DNA from: Ensifer adhaerens
Lineage (GTDB): Bacteria > Pseudomonadota > Alphaproteobacteria > Rhizobiales > Rhizobiaceae
NCBI RefSeq assembly: GCF_020035535.1
Contig: NZ_CP083350.1
Location: 62,001 to 126,000, forward strand
Direction: 5' to 3'
DNA: 64,000 nucleotides
The translations under genes were made by a program, and so were the position numbers. Below the pieces are notes generated by a model. The model was given only the letters and a program-made list of their open reading frames with translations. It made no database searches and was not told the DNA's origin. Positions within the stretch are counted from its first letter, which is position 1, and the number at the start of each line of letters is the position of its first letter. Positions 36,668 through 47,700 of the stretch are shown piece by piece.

Positions 36668-37747
36668 ATGCAATACACTCCTGATGATCGGATTACGTCA
36701 ACTATTTGCTACCGGGTCACCAGCCCTGCGCCGCGTGACGCCTGGAAGCAATTGATGACGCGTGACCACGAGGCGATGCCCTATCAATCGCCGGAGTGGA
36801 ACAAGGCGATTTGCGCTGAGGGCAAGTTCAAAGATATCAGCCGCTACTACGTATTCGAAGACGGTTGCCAGGTTATAGTTCCGCTCGTAACCACGACGGC
36901 CATAGGTCCGGTGGACCTTGTTGCGGGTTCTTATCCCGATGGTTGCGGAATGGGAGGGGCGGTGTGCTGCGACAACACAGCCATCCGCCACCTCAGGGAG
37001 GTACTGAAGGACCTCATGGCATTGCGTTTCCTCAGCATTCGGGTCAGGCCGAACCCTTTGCAGGGTAAACGGTGGTCCGAAGCGGCGCACGGCCTGGGTC
37101 TGATGATGAAACCGCGCCGTGCCCATGTGATCGATCTGAAGGAAGGGTTCGACCACGTCTATGGCAAGCTCTTCACCAAAGCGACAAGGGTCAGTATTCG
37201 CAAAGCCGAGCGAGAGGCCGTCATCGTAAAAAGCAGCAGCAACGGCGAACTAATCCCCCTCCTTCACAACTTGCTTGAGAGGTCCGTCAAGCGGTGGGCT
37301 GAACAGCAAAACGAACCGCTCTGGCTAGCGAAGTTCCGCTTTGGCAGGCGAGATCCCATCAAAAAGCTCTATCAAATCCAGGAGGCGCTCGGTGCGAACT
37401 GCAAGGTCTGGGCAGCATGGGTGAATGGGCAACCGGTCGCGGCATCCCTCGTTTTGATGGGAAGAAACGTGAATGACGCCCGGGGCGCAATCGACCGAGT
37501 TGCATTGGGAACGTCTCGCGCCAACGATCTTCTCCAAAAACTCTCAATCGAAGACGCGTGTCGGACGGGCTGTCGTTACTATCACCTCGGCGAGAGCGGC
37601 AATTCGGCATCGCTTTCACATTTCAAGGAGCGTTTCGGAGCGACGCACTACGATTACTCCGAGATATTTATCGAGCGGCTCCCGATTTCTCAGGCCGAAA
37701 AACTACTCAAGTCGGGCGTTAAGAGAGCGATCGGCTTCAAGGACTGA
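36668..37747 (+). CDS. FemAB/BioF2-like GNAT acyl- or aminoacyltransferase (second copy)
   Basis: A 359-residue protein with the same FemAB/BioF2-like GNAT architecture as the gene at 28914: KVWAAWVNGQPVAASLVLMG, then SRANDLLQKLSIEDACRTG and GESGNSASLSHFKERFGA. The two proteins share motif order over their whole length but are well diverged, so they may act on different sugars of one repeat unit. The ATG at 36668 is preceded by AGGG; a start 54 bases upstream has no ribosome-binding site. It stands alone, flanked by long gene-free regions. Confidence 0.8.
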   Translation: MQYTPDDRITSTICYRVTSPAPRDAWKQLMTRDHEAMPYQSPEWNKAICAEGKFKDISRYYVFEDGCQVIVPLVTTTAIGPVDLVAGSYPDGCGMGGAVCCDNTAIRHLREVLKDLMALRFLSIRVRPNPLQGKRWSEAAHGLGLMMKPRRAHVIDLKEGFDHVYGKLFTKATRVSIRKAEREAVIVKSSSNGELIPLLHNLLERSVKRWAEQQNEPLWLAKFRFGRRDPIKKLYQIQEALGANCKVWAAWVNGQPVAASLVLMGRNVNDARGAIDRVALGTSRANDLLQKLSIEDACRTGCRYYHLGESGNSASLSHFKERFGATHYDYSEIFIERLPISQAEKLLKSGVKRAIGFKD

Positions 37748-38317
37748 ATCTACGTTCCTCTCCCCATCAAAGGTGCGCACCGAATTCAATACGGTCCGTG
37801 GCACTGGAGGCCTGGGATGGACGCCGATCAGGTGTTTGCGGTTTGCGCGCGAGTACCCGCCGCTTGAGCAAGCAGCAAATCTAGATACGGCAGCGACCTT
37901 TTCCGCGCGAGATAGCACGCGCGGTGTCATAGATGGCGGCACGTCCATATTTTTGGTGGTTCACTATCTAACAGGAGACGGCAGCGGCATCTCCAGATGG
38001 AACCTGCAAATTAACCGTTTCTTAAGCGTGCACTTTAAAACGCACCTCTATTGCACTACTATAATTTAGGGGGCAGCGATAAGCGGCGGTCTCCATCGAA
38101 TTATCGGCGTATCGGGCGCGCTGGAGGGCATACCGAAAAAGAAAATCGACTTCGTCTACGCCTAGCCGTTCAATGTATTCGATATCAATACTTTGAGTAC
38201 GAATTTATATTTCAGCGTTCCATACAGCATGTACGACCAATATATCGATCGCATGGAAGTCGTCTCTCTGCATCGTAGGGTTGATAATTTACAAATTGCC
38301 GTCGGAGAGCAAAAAAT
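37748..38317. other. Gene-free stretch between FemAB-like and response-regulator genes
   Basis: About 570 bases. A TATAAT at 38060-38065 on the plus strand could serve the response regulator gene, but no matching -35 is seen. Open frames here have poor codon patterns and no ribosome-binding sites, so I see no gene. Confidence 0.45.
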
Positions 38318-38989
38318 ATGTCTATTTCAGTCGCATTTGTCGACGACCATCCGATATTACTTGAAGGGCTGGTCAGCTTATACTCCGGGAAAAGCGATCT
38401 CAATATCGTCGCCAAGGGCGAGAATGCGGTCGACGCTTTAAAGATCGTCGAAGAACATTCACCCCATGTCCTCGTGCTCGACCTGAGCATGCCGGGCGAC
38501 ACAGTTGCCGCCATCGAGGTGATTGCACAGAAATATCAGGGGACGCGGATCATCGTCTTCACAGCGAATTCGAGCATCGAAACGGCGATCCAGGTGCTGA
38601 ACCAAGGCGTCGCAGGCTACGTGCTCAAAGGCAGTTCCGCTAGCGATCTGCATCAAGCGATACGCACGGTCTACGATGGCGACACATTCATCACCGCGGG
38701 CTTTGCCACCAAAGTCATCATGGCGATGAAGACCGCGGAACTGCGCCGACGCAAGCAGGCGCAACAGCGGCTGAGTTTGCGCGAAGAACAGATTGTCCGT
38801 CACCTGATGCGCGGCAGCACCAATCGCGAAATCGCCAGATGTCTTGATATCAGCGAAAAGACCGTCAAGCACTACATGACATTGCTGATGCAGAAACTCG
38901 ACGTGAGGAACCGGCTGGAAGTGGTGCTGGCGGCCCAACGCCTCGAAGTTCTGCCGGACGGTACTGTCGATCGCGGACGGATCAACTAA
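38318..38989 (+). CDS. Orphan NarL/FixJ-type response regulator
   Basis: A 223-residue two-domain regulator. The receiver has Asp9/Asp10 in FVDDHP, phosphoacceptor Asp55 in VLVLDLSMPG and Lys104 in GYVLKGSS. The LuxR-type helix-turn-helix is near residues 150-210 (REIARCLDISEKTVKHYMTL). GGAG lies ten bases before the ATG. No kinase gene is adjacent on the same strand, so it may be phosphorylated by the kinase at 39887-41437 or by a distant one. It borders the polysaccharide locus and may control it; this is inference. Confidence 0.92.
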   Translation: MSISVAFVDDHPILLEGLVSLYSGKSDLNIVAKGENAVDALKIVEEHSPHVLVLDLSMPGDTVAAIEVIAQKYQGTRIIVFTANSSIETAIQVLNQGVAGYVLKGSSASDLHQAIRTVYDGDTFITAGFATKVIMAMKTAELRRRKQAQQRLSLREEQIVRHLMRGSTNREIARCLDISEKTVKHYMTLLMQKLDVRNRLEVVLAAQRLEVLPDGTVDRGRIN

Positions 38990-39228
38990 AGCGCCCTACC
39001 CTCGCATGGATCGGCGGGCCGACGCTCGATACCGGCTGCGCCGTTCTACGCCAGCGAGCGCCGCCTCGCCCCTCCGTCACCCGGACAGAAGCCTCCCCCC
39101 TTTTCAAGGATTGGGCGGACAATCCCAAAAGCCGCCGGCGTCCCCCATTGCCATGACCGGCGGCAAGAGGGCCGTCACGACCGTCCCATTGCCCCGGGAT
39201 CGTACGCATTGGCCGGCCAGTGCCTGTC

Positions 39229-39894
39229 TCAGGCTTTGCGATTTGACGAAAGCTTCAAGTGACGCTGTGCCAAGAGGGCCGCCTCGACGCGGTTCTTTGC
39301 ACCGAGTTTCGCGAGCAGGCGGCCGACATGGAATTTCACCGTCTTGACCTGCACGTCCATTTCCTCGGCGATCGTCCGATTGGTGCAACCGCGCCCGAGC
39401 AAGCGGAAGACAATTGCCTCCTTCGGCGTCAGCTTGTCGATCAGCCGTTCCACCCTGTGTCCTTCGGTGCGATTGCGAATGACGCCGAAGAGGCGCATGC
39501 CAAGCGCAGGCGAAAGATATGCCTGCCCCTCGGCAACGGTCGAGATCGCCGCAATCAAGTCGGGTGCAGGCGCGCCCTTCAGCACATAACCCGCCGCTCC
39601 AGCATCGAGCGCCTCCAGCACGTCGTCGTCTTCCTCCGAAACCGTCAGCATCACGACTTTCGTCTCGGGCCAACGCGTGGAGATTTCGCGCGCCGCATCG
39701 ATCCCGTTGCCGGGCATGGAAATGTCGAGCAGCGCCACATCAGGCAGCAGTTTTTCGACGAGCCGGAGCGCCTCGTCCTTCGAGGCGCCCTCGCCGACCA
39801 CGGCAAAATGTTTCTGCAACCCGAGTGCCTGTAGCACGCCCATTCGAAAGAGCGCGTGATCATCGACGACGATAACCGACGTGGGTTCACCCAT
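39229..39894 (-). CDS. NarL/FixJ-type response regulator, partner of the adjacent kinase
   Basis: A 221-residue regulator with acidic pocket DD at 11-12, phosphoacceptor Asp57 in VALLDISMPG, Lys106 in GYVLKGAP and a C-terminal LuxR-type helix-turn-helix (TIAEEMDVQVKTVKFHVGRL). Its ATG overlaps the kinase stop by eight bases (ATGGGTGA), so the pair is coupled. The neighbouring T1SS operon is divergent and a natural target. Confidence 0.93.
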   Translation of the reverse strand: MGEPTSVIVVDDHALFRMGVLQALGLQKHFAVVGEGASKDEALRLVEKLLPDVALLDISMPGNGIDAAREISTRWPETKVVMLTVSEEDDDVLEALDAGAAGYVLKGAPAPDLIAAISTVAEGQAYLSPALGMRLFGVIRNRTEGHRVERLIDKLTPKEAIVFRLLGRGCTNRTIAEEMDVQVKTVKFHVGRLLAKLGAKNRVEAALLAQRHLKLSSNRKA

Positions 39895-41437
39895 CGAGTA
39901 TTCCTCCTCCGAGATCCAGCGTCATCTTGAGTTCCGCACCGTTCTGCCGCTGGATGAAATTTAATGTACCGCCGAGGCTTTCGACCCTTTGCTGCAGGCC
40001 GTGGATACCCAGGCCCCCGCCACCCGGCTTTTCGGCAGAATGCCCGTCACCCGACTGGCGGCCGCGATCCGAAACACTGAGCACCAGGGTCGCGCCGTCG
40101 ACGCGACAGCGGACTGCCTGCCCCTGCCCGCCAGCGTGGCGGTAGGCATTGTTCAGGCCTTCCTGCACGAAACGGTAGACGCAGGTCTTGATGACCGCCG
40201 GCAACGTCAACTTGCTGCCGCTGGCTTCGATATCGACTTGGGTTCCAGTCCGCGCTTCATGAAGTCTTGTGGCCCGAGCGATGACCTGATCGAGGTCTAG
40301 GCGCTCGATATCCGGCAAGAGCAACGACCGCGCGATCAGGCGGATTTCCTTCAAGGTCTCTTCAAGCGTCCCTCCGATCACATTCAGAGCCTCGTCGCGC
40401 TCGGCCTTGGACCGTGCCAGGCGTACCGGCTCCATCTGCAAAACGGCAAAGCCGATCAACTGCGCCGGACCATCGTGCAGGTCGGCGCCAATTCCGCGCG
40501 TAAGCCGCTCGTTGAAATCCGTCATTCGTAAGGAGGCAATCCTTGCGCGATCGCGCAGCACCCGGACTTCCTCGGAGACCCGCTCGGCCTCCTCGGCGCG
40601 TTGCTCCAGCCGGAGGCGTTGCTGCTCGATCGTCGCGCTGCCGCGATGCACTATGCCGAACAGGCCGAGCATGATCAGGGTGGAGGCGCCCGCAACCACC
40701 GTCCAACCGATCAGGCGAACCTTGAAGATCTCCCAATGCAGGATGTCCGTATCCTCGTGTATTTCCGCGACGGCAACGACTTCCCCCGTGTCGGCCCGGC
40801 GTACGGGGCTATAGATTTCGAGATAGCGGGCGTTGAGGCTTCGAAGCGTGTGCTCGCTTGCCGTCAAATCCGCGTAATCGGCCGCGACGTCGCCGCGCAG
40901 CGCCTGAACGAGCCCCGGCGGCGGATTGAACCGGCGACCGATCAGCTCCTTGGAGGTGGAATAGGCGACCGTGGCATCCGGCAACCACAATTCGAAATAG
41001 GGAAAGCGGCCCTTGAACTGCGGCTCGGCAAAGAGCTGGTCGAGGCGCGCGCGGCGCTCCGGAGAAAGCTCCCCCGCCCGGGCCAACTCGTTTCCGACCG
41101 GCTCGAGTATGCTTTGCATGAAGAGTGCCGTCGCCGCGGCGCGATCGCCCGCTGCATTCTGGGAAACTTCGCGGGAAATGAGGTAGCCGGAGACCCCGGC
41201 GACCAGCAGGATCAACACGCTGCTTGCGAGCAGGAACTGCACGGAGAGAGTCTGCCGACCAAACCATTCCCGCAGCGGCGGCAGCAAGCGACGACGGACC
41301 ATGACCGCCGGCTTCGCCGGCACGGCGATCTCGTGCGAAATGCCCCGTGAATGCTCAGTCACGCTGCGCGGTTTCCTCTCGGATTGCTGCGGCGGAAACG
41401 CAATGTCCCAACCGAGCCGCCGCGGAGATGATGGCAT
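39887..41437 (-). CDS. Membrane sensor histidine kinase, NarL-partner (HisKA_3) type
   Basis: A 516-residue kinase. Membrane segments at about 66-86 and 241-263 enclose a periplasmic sensor domain of about 150 residues. A coiled stretch precedes the HisKA_3 dimerisation domain, with His321 in DLHDGPAQL as the phosphorylated residue. The ATPase domain has its N box at EGLNNAYRHAGG (426-437) and G box at GGGGLGIHGL. The start is uncertain: a short CGGAA precedes the ATG at 41437, and an ATG at residue 46 just before the first membrane segment is possible. The signal is unknown. Confidence 0.9.
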   Translation of the reverse strand: MPSSPRRLGWDIAFPPQQSERKPRSVTEHSRGISHEIAVPAKPAVMVRRRLLPPLREWFGRQTLSVQFLLASSVLILLVAGVSGYLISREVSQNAAGDRAAATALFMQSILEPVGNELARAGELSPERRARLDQLFAEPQFKGRFPYFELWLPDATVAYSTSKELIGRRFNPPPGLVQALRGDVAADYADLTASEHTLRSLNARYLEIYSPVRRADTGEVVAVAEIHEDTDILHWEIFKVRLIGWTVVAGASTLIMLGLFGIVHRGSATIEQQRLRLEQRAEEAERVSEEVRVLRDRARIASLRMTDFNERLTRGIGADLHDGPAQLIGFAVLQMEPVRLARSKAERDEALNVIGGTLEETLKEIRLIARSLLLPDIERLDLDQVIARATRLHEARTGTQVDIEASGSKLTLPAVIKTCVYRFVQEGLNNAYRHAGGQGQAVRCRVDGATLVLSVSDRGRQSGDGHSAEKPGGGGLGIHGLQQRVESLGGTLNFIQRQNGAELKMTLDLGGGILDG

Positions 41438-41778
41438 TATTCCGCAAAATTGAAAGACCTTGCCCAGTTAATATCCAGGGTCCAAAGAAGAACTGGACCT
41501 AGGTCCAGCTTTTCTATTGGTCCAATGCCACAAATGCCGCGTCCGCAAGTCGGAAATGCGCTCCGCCCTTCGTCGGCAATCTCGTCCGACCTTGCGACGT
41601 TTCTTTCCTGGGCTTCTGCGCCCACCATACAAGCATCAGCAGAAATGCCCGTGGCTCACGAACCGGGCAGTCCGGAACACAGCAACCGGCGCGCCGGGGG
41701 GACAGCCTCGCCGTCGGACGGTGGAACTTTGTTTGAAACGGGCGGCCGCGGCTTCGCGATGCGCCGATGGAGGGAAAA
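41438..41778. other. Divergent regulatory region between kinase and RTX operon
   Basis: About 340 bases without a protein gene. The kinase-proximal half holds a cluster of GGTCCA half-sites, including a perfect 16-bp palindrome. The half next to the RTX gene would be its leader, ending in GGAGGG. Confidence 0.5.
41479..41526. promoter_or_regulatory. Cluster of GGTCCA sites with a perfect 16-bp palindrome
   Basis: CTGGACCTAGGTCCAG at 41493-41508 is a perfect inverted repeat. Further copies of the half-site lie at 41479-41485 (GGTCCAA) and 41519-41525 (GGTCCAA), exactly 40 bp apart, the latter within ATTGGTCCAAT. It starts about 40 bp upstream of the kinase gene and is shared with the divergent RTX gene. 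A dimeric regulator, possibly the response regulator next door, is the likely ligand. Confidence 0.5.
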
Positions 41779-44700
41779 ATGGTAAAGCTCAACCGGAACG
41801 ATCTCGACTTCATCCTGAAGCAAATCAAGATCGCAGAGGCTCACACGGCAGCCATCGACGGCGGCGCCGATCCGCGCGTTGCCCTTGCAGAGCTTGTTTC
41901 CAACCCGCTCCTTCCATACGGCCTTCGCACGGTCGACGGCTCGTTCAACAACTTCCAGCCAAACATGACGCATCTCGGCTCATCGGATCAAACGATGGTG
42001 CGGCTGCTGACGCCGAACTATGCGCCGGCCGAGATCAACCCCCGGAACGGGCAGCAGACCAGCTATGCCGATCCGACTGGTTCGGTTTACGACAGCCAGC
42101 CGCGGTTGATCTCCAACATCGTTGCCGACCAGTCTTTGAACAACCCCGCGGCAATCGCTGCTGCGCTTGCTTCCCTCGATATCAAGGGCGCGGAAGCACT
42201 CAGCATCGTTCGCACCGTCATGGACCTTCAGGCAGCGGCACGCGCAGCGCATGCCGCCGTAGCAAATGCGGCGGCGAATGCCGATGCGGCGGCCGCCGCC
42301 GCCGATGTCGTCGTCGCCAATGCGCAGGCGGCGCAGACATCGGCACAGGCGACGTATGATGCGGCTGTGGCCTCACAGTCGGGAGCAACGCAGGCACTCG
42401 CAAGCGCCAATGCCGCCTTGGCCTCGGCAATCGCCGCACGCGACGCACATGCTCCTGCGGTCGCAAGTGCCCAGGCGGCGGCTGCCACAGCACTTGCAGC
42501 CAGCCAGGCTGCAGCGTCGACAGTGTCCGACGCAACGGATGCACGCAACATCGCCTTTGCCAATCTCGCATTGGCCCAGCAGGCAGAGGGCGCTGCCCTT
42601 ACGGCGTTCCAGAACGCTCCGACGCCCCAAAACAGCGCGCTCTACCAAGCCGCTGTTGATGCCCGAGAAGACGCGCAAATCGCCTACGCTCTGTCGGTCG
42701 AGAACCTAGAGGATGCTTCGGCTGCGCTCACGGCCGCACAGGCTGAACATGCGACTGCTGTCGCCACCTTGCAGGACACCATTGCCGAACAGCAGACATT
42801 GACCAGCGCTGTGGAAAGCGCCCAGAGCGCTGCCGCAAGCGCCACTGCTGCGCTTGCGAGCGCCGACGCAACGTTGAGCGCTGCGGCAAGCGATCTGGCA
42901 GAAGCGACGACCAACCTGAATGAAGCCGTTGCGGCGCGCGAAGCAATCCTGACGGGAGACGGCGCAACCGAAGCCGCACAAGCGTTAGCGGAGGCCGCCG
43001 ATGCCGCCGTCATCGACGAGCTTTCCTCTCATGGTGTGACGATGGATGGTGACAACGTCTTCATCAAGAACATCGCAGCCGACCTTGGCGACACGGCCTC
43101 GTTCAACGGGTTCATGACTATTTTCGGTCAGTTCTTCGACCACGGCCTCGACCTGACCTCGAAGGGAGGCAGCGGCAACGTCATCATCCCCCTGCAGCCG
43201 GACGATCCGCTCTATGTCGCGGGTAGCCCGACCAACTTCATGATCCTCACTCGCGCAACGAATGAGGCCGGCCCGGATGGACAACTCGGGACGCCCGACG
43301 ACATCCGCGATCACCGCAACGAGACCACGCCGTGGATCGATCTCAACCAGGTCTACACGTCCAACCCGTCGCACCAGGTCTTCCTGCGCCAGTATGTGCT
43401 CGTGGAAGGCAAGCCCCTGGCAACCGGCGAGATGCTGCAGGGCGCTACCGGTGGACCGCCGACCTGGGCCGACATCAAGAACCAGGCAAGAGACCTGCTC
43501 GGCATCGAACTGAGCGACATGAACGTGCATAGCGTGCCACTCCTGGTCACGGACCTCTACGGCGAATTCGTGCGCGGACCCAACGGCCTGCCGCTGATGA
43601 TGACCGCCACGGGACCTGTCGAGGGTAACATTGCGAACCCGATCGATGCCGTGACGGCCCTCAGCGCGGGACGCGCCTTCCTTAACGACATCGCTCACAG
43701 CGCCGTACCGAGCGGACCGGTGGATCACGACCGAAACCCGGCGACGGCGCCGGTCGCCGTGCTGCCGGATTCAGACGACGTTGCCGGCAACCCGATCCTT
43801 CCGAACGCCTTCGGCGTCAACGTCACCTATGACGACGAACTGCTCGATGCCCACTTCGTCGTCGGCGATGGTCGCGGCAACGAGAACATCGCGCTGACGG
43901 CGACCCATTCCGTCTTCCACAGCGAACACAACCGTCAGGTCAGCGCCATCAAGGCGACGGTGCTCGCCGAAGGGGACCTGGTGCTGCTCAACGAGTGGCT
44001 GCTGGTCGACGTGACCACGTTCCCGACCAGTTCTGCTGGCCTCGTATGGGACGGCGAGCGTCTCTTCCAGGCGGCACGCTTCTCGACGGAGATGGTCTAT
44101 CAGCATCTCGTCTTCGAGGAGTTCGTTCGCGCCGTCGCCCCGCAGATCGATGCCTTCGTGTTCTCGCATTCCGTCGAAATCGACGGCGCGATTTTCGAGG
44201 AGTTCGCCCAGGTCGTCTATCGCTTCGGCCACTCGATGCTCAATGAAAACGTCGAGATGCTGAAGCTCAGCGCCCAGGGAGCGGCGACGCCTGAAGAAAT
44301 CGGCCTGATCGATGCCTTCCTCAACCCGATGGCCTTCAACAACGCCGGTGTCGATGCCCATGCTGCCTCCGGCGCCATCATCCGTGGCATGACCCAGCAG
44401 GTCGGCAACGAGATCGACGAGTTCATGACCAGCGCGTTGCGCAACAACCTCGTCGGCCTGCCGCTCGATCTGGCCACGGTCAACATCGCCCGTGCTCGCG
44501 AAACCGGCATCCCCTCGCTCAACGAGGCACGGCGCCAGATCTACGAACAGACGAACGACAGCTACCTCAAGCCCTACGAGAGCTGGGCCGATTTCGCCCT
44601 GCACATCAAGAACCCGCTCTCGATCGTCAACTTCATCGCCGCCTACGGCACGCATGAAACGATCCTCGCCGCAACCACAGCCGACGCCAAGCGCGACGCC

Positions 44701-47700
44701 GCCTGGGAACTCGTCTTCGGCGCTGCCGGCGAAACACAAGCGGAGCGCCAGGCGCGGCTCGACTATCTGAATTCGACCGGCACATGGGCAACGCGCGAAA
44801 CCGGTCTCAACAAGGTGGACTTCTGGATTGGCGGCCTCGCCGAGGCGCTGATGCCCTTCGGCGGCATGTTGGGCTCGACCTTCACCTTCGTCTTCGAGCT
44901 GCAGATCCAGAACCTCCAGAACGGTGACCGTTTCTATTATCTCAGCCGCACGCAAGGGCAGAACCTGCTCAACGAACTCGAGGCAGACAGCTTCGCCGAT
45001 CTCATCCGCCGCAACACCGACACCGAGGACAGCGGTCTTCACATCAACGGCTCGGCCTTCCAAACTGCCGACTACGTCATCACGATGGACCAGTCCAAAC
45101 AGTGGAACCACGGGCTCGGCAGTGCGGATCCGACCCGTGAGGCGGATGTGATCTCTGCTGTCACGGGCACCGACTCCCTCGTCATTCGCGGCACGAACTA
45201 TCTCCGCTTCACCGGCGAGGAACACGTGGTGCTCGGCGGCACGAATGCCGGCGAAACCCTGATCGGCGGCGCTGGCGACGACACGATCTGGGGCGAAGGC
45301 GGCGATGACCGTATCGAGGGTGGCTTCGGTGTCGACCATCTGCACGGCGGCGACGGCGACGATATCATCACCGATAGCGGAACCGACATTGGCGCCAGCG
45401 ACGTGATCAAGGGCGAGGGTGGCGACGACGTCATCAATGGCGGCATGGGCCTGGATCTGATCTTCGGTGGTGACGGCAACGACGTGCTTGCCGGCGGCGA
45501 GGATCAGAAGACGCTTTCGGGCGGTCAGGGCAACGACTTCATCCGCGCGCCCACCGGTGGTGGCGGCGCCATCCTCGGCAACGAGGGCGACGACTGGATG
45601 GAAGCCCAGGGCAACATGACGACGCTTACCGGCGATAACTCTGAACTGTTCTTCAACTCGCGCATCATCGGCCATGACGTGATGATCGCCGGCGAGAACG
45701 ATACCGACTTCGACGCCGAATCCGGCGACGACATCATGGTTCAGGGTATCGGCATCAACCGTTCGAACGGCATGGCCGGCTTCGACTGGACGACGTTCAA
45801 GAACAACAACTACGACGCCGATGCAAACATGAACATCAGCATCTTCGTCAACCAACAGAACAACATCCTCCGCGACCGCTATGACCTGGTCGAAGGACTT
45901 TCCGGCTGGGACCGCAACGACACCCTCACCGGCCGCGACGTGGTCATCGGCGGGTACGATCCGAACGGAAACGCCTCCCAGGTCGATGCCGACGCACCGA
46001 TCGAGAGCTTCTCCAACGCGCTGCTCGAAAAGAACGTCGACCGGATCGCAGGCCTGCGGGAGCTGGTCGCCCACCTCCCGCGCTTCGACCTCTACAATCC
46101 GCACAATCTCGATGCCAATGGCCTTCCGATCAATCCCGCGGGAGCAAGGGAGATCGCGGTCATGGATACGTCCGACGGCTCGGACATCATCCTTGGCGGC
46201 GGCGGCTCGGACATGATCCGCGGCATGGGCGGCAACGACATCATCGACGGCGACAAGTGGCTCAACGTACGCATCCTCGTCACGCCGCGTGAAGGCCAGG
46301 GATGGTCTGCTTTCAGCATCGACTCGATCGCCCAAATTCAGAGCCGCCTGTTCTCCGGCGAGATCAAGCCGAGCCAGTTGCAGGTCGTCCGAGAGATCCT
46401 CGACGGCGGCAAGGAAGGCGATATCGACACGGCCGTCTATTACGACAACTTCGAGAATTACGAGATCACCTACAACGCGGACGGCAGCGTGACGGTCGCC
46501 CACGTCAACCCGACCGTCGGCATCATCGACCCGGCAACCGGCCGCAACCTCGAATCCGAGGGGACAGACCGCCTCTTCAACATCGAACGCATTCAGTTTG
46601 CCGATCGGGTGCTGGACCTTCGCGGCCCTTCCATCGACCTGCATGCGTTTGACAGTGCAAACTACCGTGATGCATTCGGTTCGGCGAATTACGCCAACTC
46701 CAACGGATCGGCAGCCTGGACCACGCCATGGATAGAAGCTGGCGACCGTGCGGGCAATGCGGCAACCACGGGCGAAATTCGCATCAGTGGTGGACAGCTC
46801 GAATTCCGCCAGGATACCGGAGCCGGCTCGACCCCACCCGGAGCCACGATCACCCGGACGGTCGATCTTTCCATGGTTGGCGCCGGCACTGCGACGCTGC
46901 GCTTCGATTACGAAGAAAGCGGCCTGGACAACGGCGAGACCCTGCAGGTGCAGTTCTCGAGCGACGGCATCACGTTCACCACACTTGAGACGATCACAGG
47001 CGCTTCCAACAACGGCGGCCCGAGCTTCGCGCTGACCGGTCCCTTCTCGGCGACATCGGCGATCCGCTTTGTCTTCAGTGGCGTGAACAACAGCAACGAG
47101 ACGGTGCGGATCGACAATGTCAATGTTGAGTACACCACGCCGGTCGATGACGGTTCGACGGGTTGGGGCGGCACCTTCACGGAAGATCAGGGTGCGGTCG
47201 GCATCTCGAGCCTTTCCGGCATTTCGACAAGCGAGACGATCGCGTCGGCTCGCATCGTGCTGAAGAACATGGCGGACGGAGACACGTTGACAGCGACGAC
47301 GGCCAATGGCCGCCCCGCCGCCATAGCAGCCTCGCAGGCGGTGATCAGCGGCGAATTCGTCCTGCTGCTCACCGGTCAGGCGAGCGCCGCCGATTACCAG
47401 CGCGCGATCGACTCCGTTCGCTTCTCCAATTCGTCCGACACCCCGGCCACGACAGCGCGCACCATCGAGGTGACGGTGAATGATGGTATCCGCGACAGCC
47501 AGGCGGCGACGGCGACGATCAACGTCGTTGCGGTGGACGACCCCATGATCGCAAACAACGATCGGATCGTGACGAACTGGACCAACGGCAACCCGTTCAC
47601 GATCCCGAATTGGGCCCTGCTTGCCAACGATATCGATCCCGACAGCCCGCTGGCGATCTCGGCCATCACGCAGACAAGCAGCCTCACGGCAACCCTCGGC

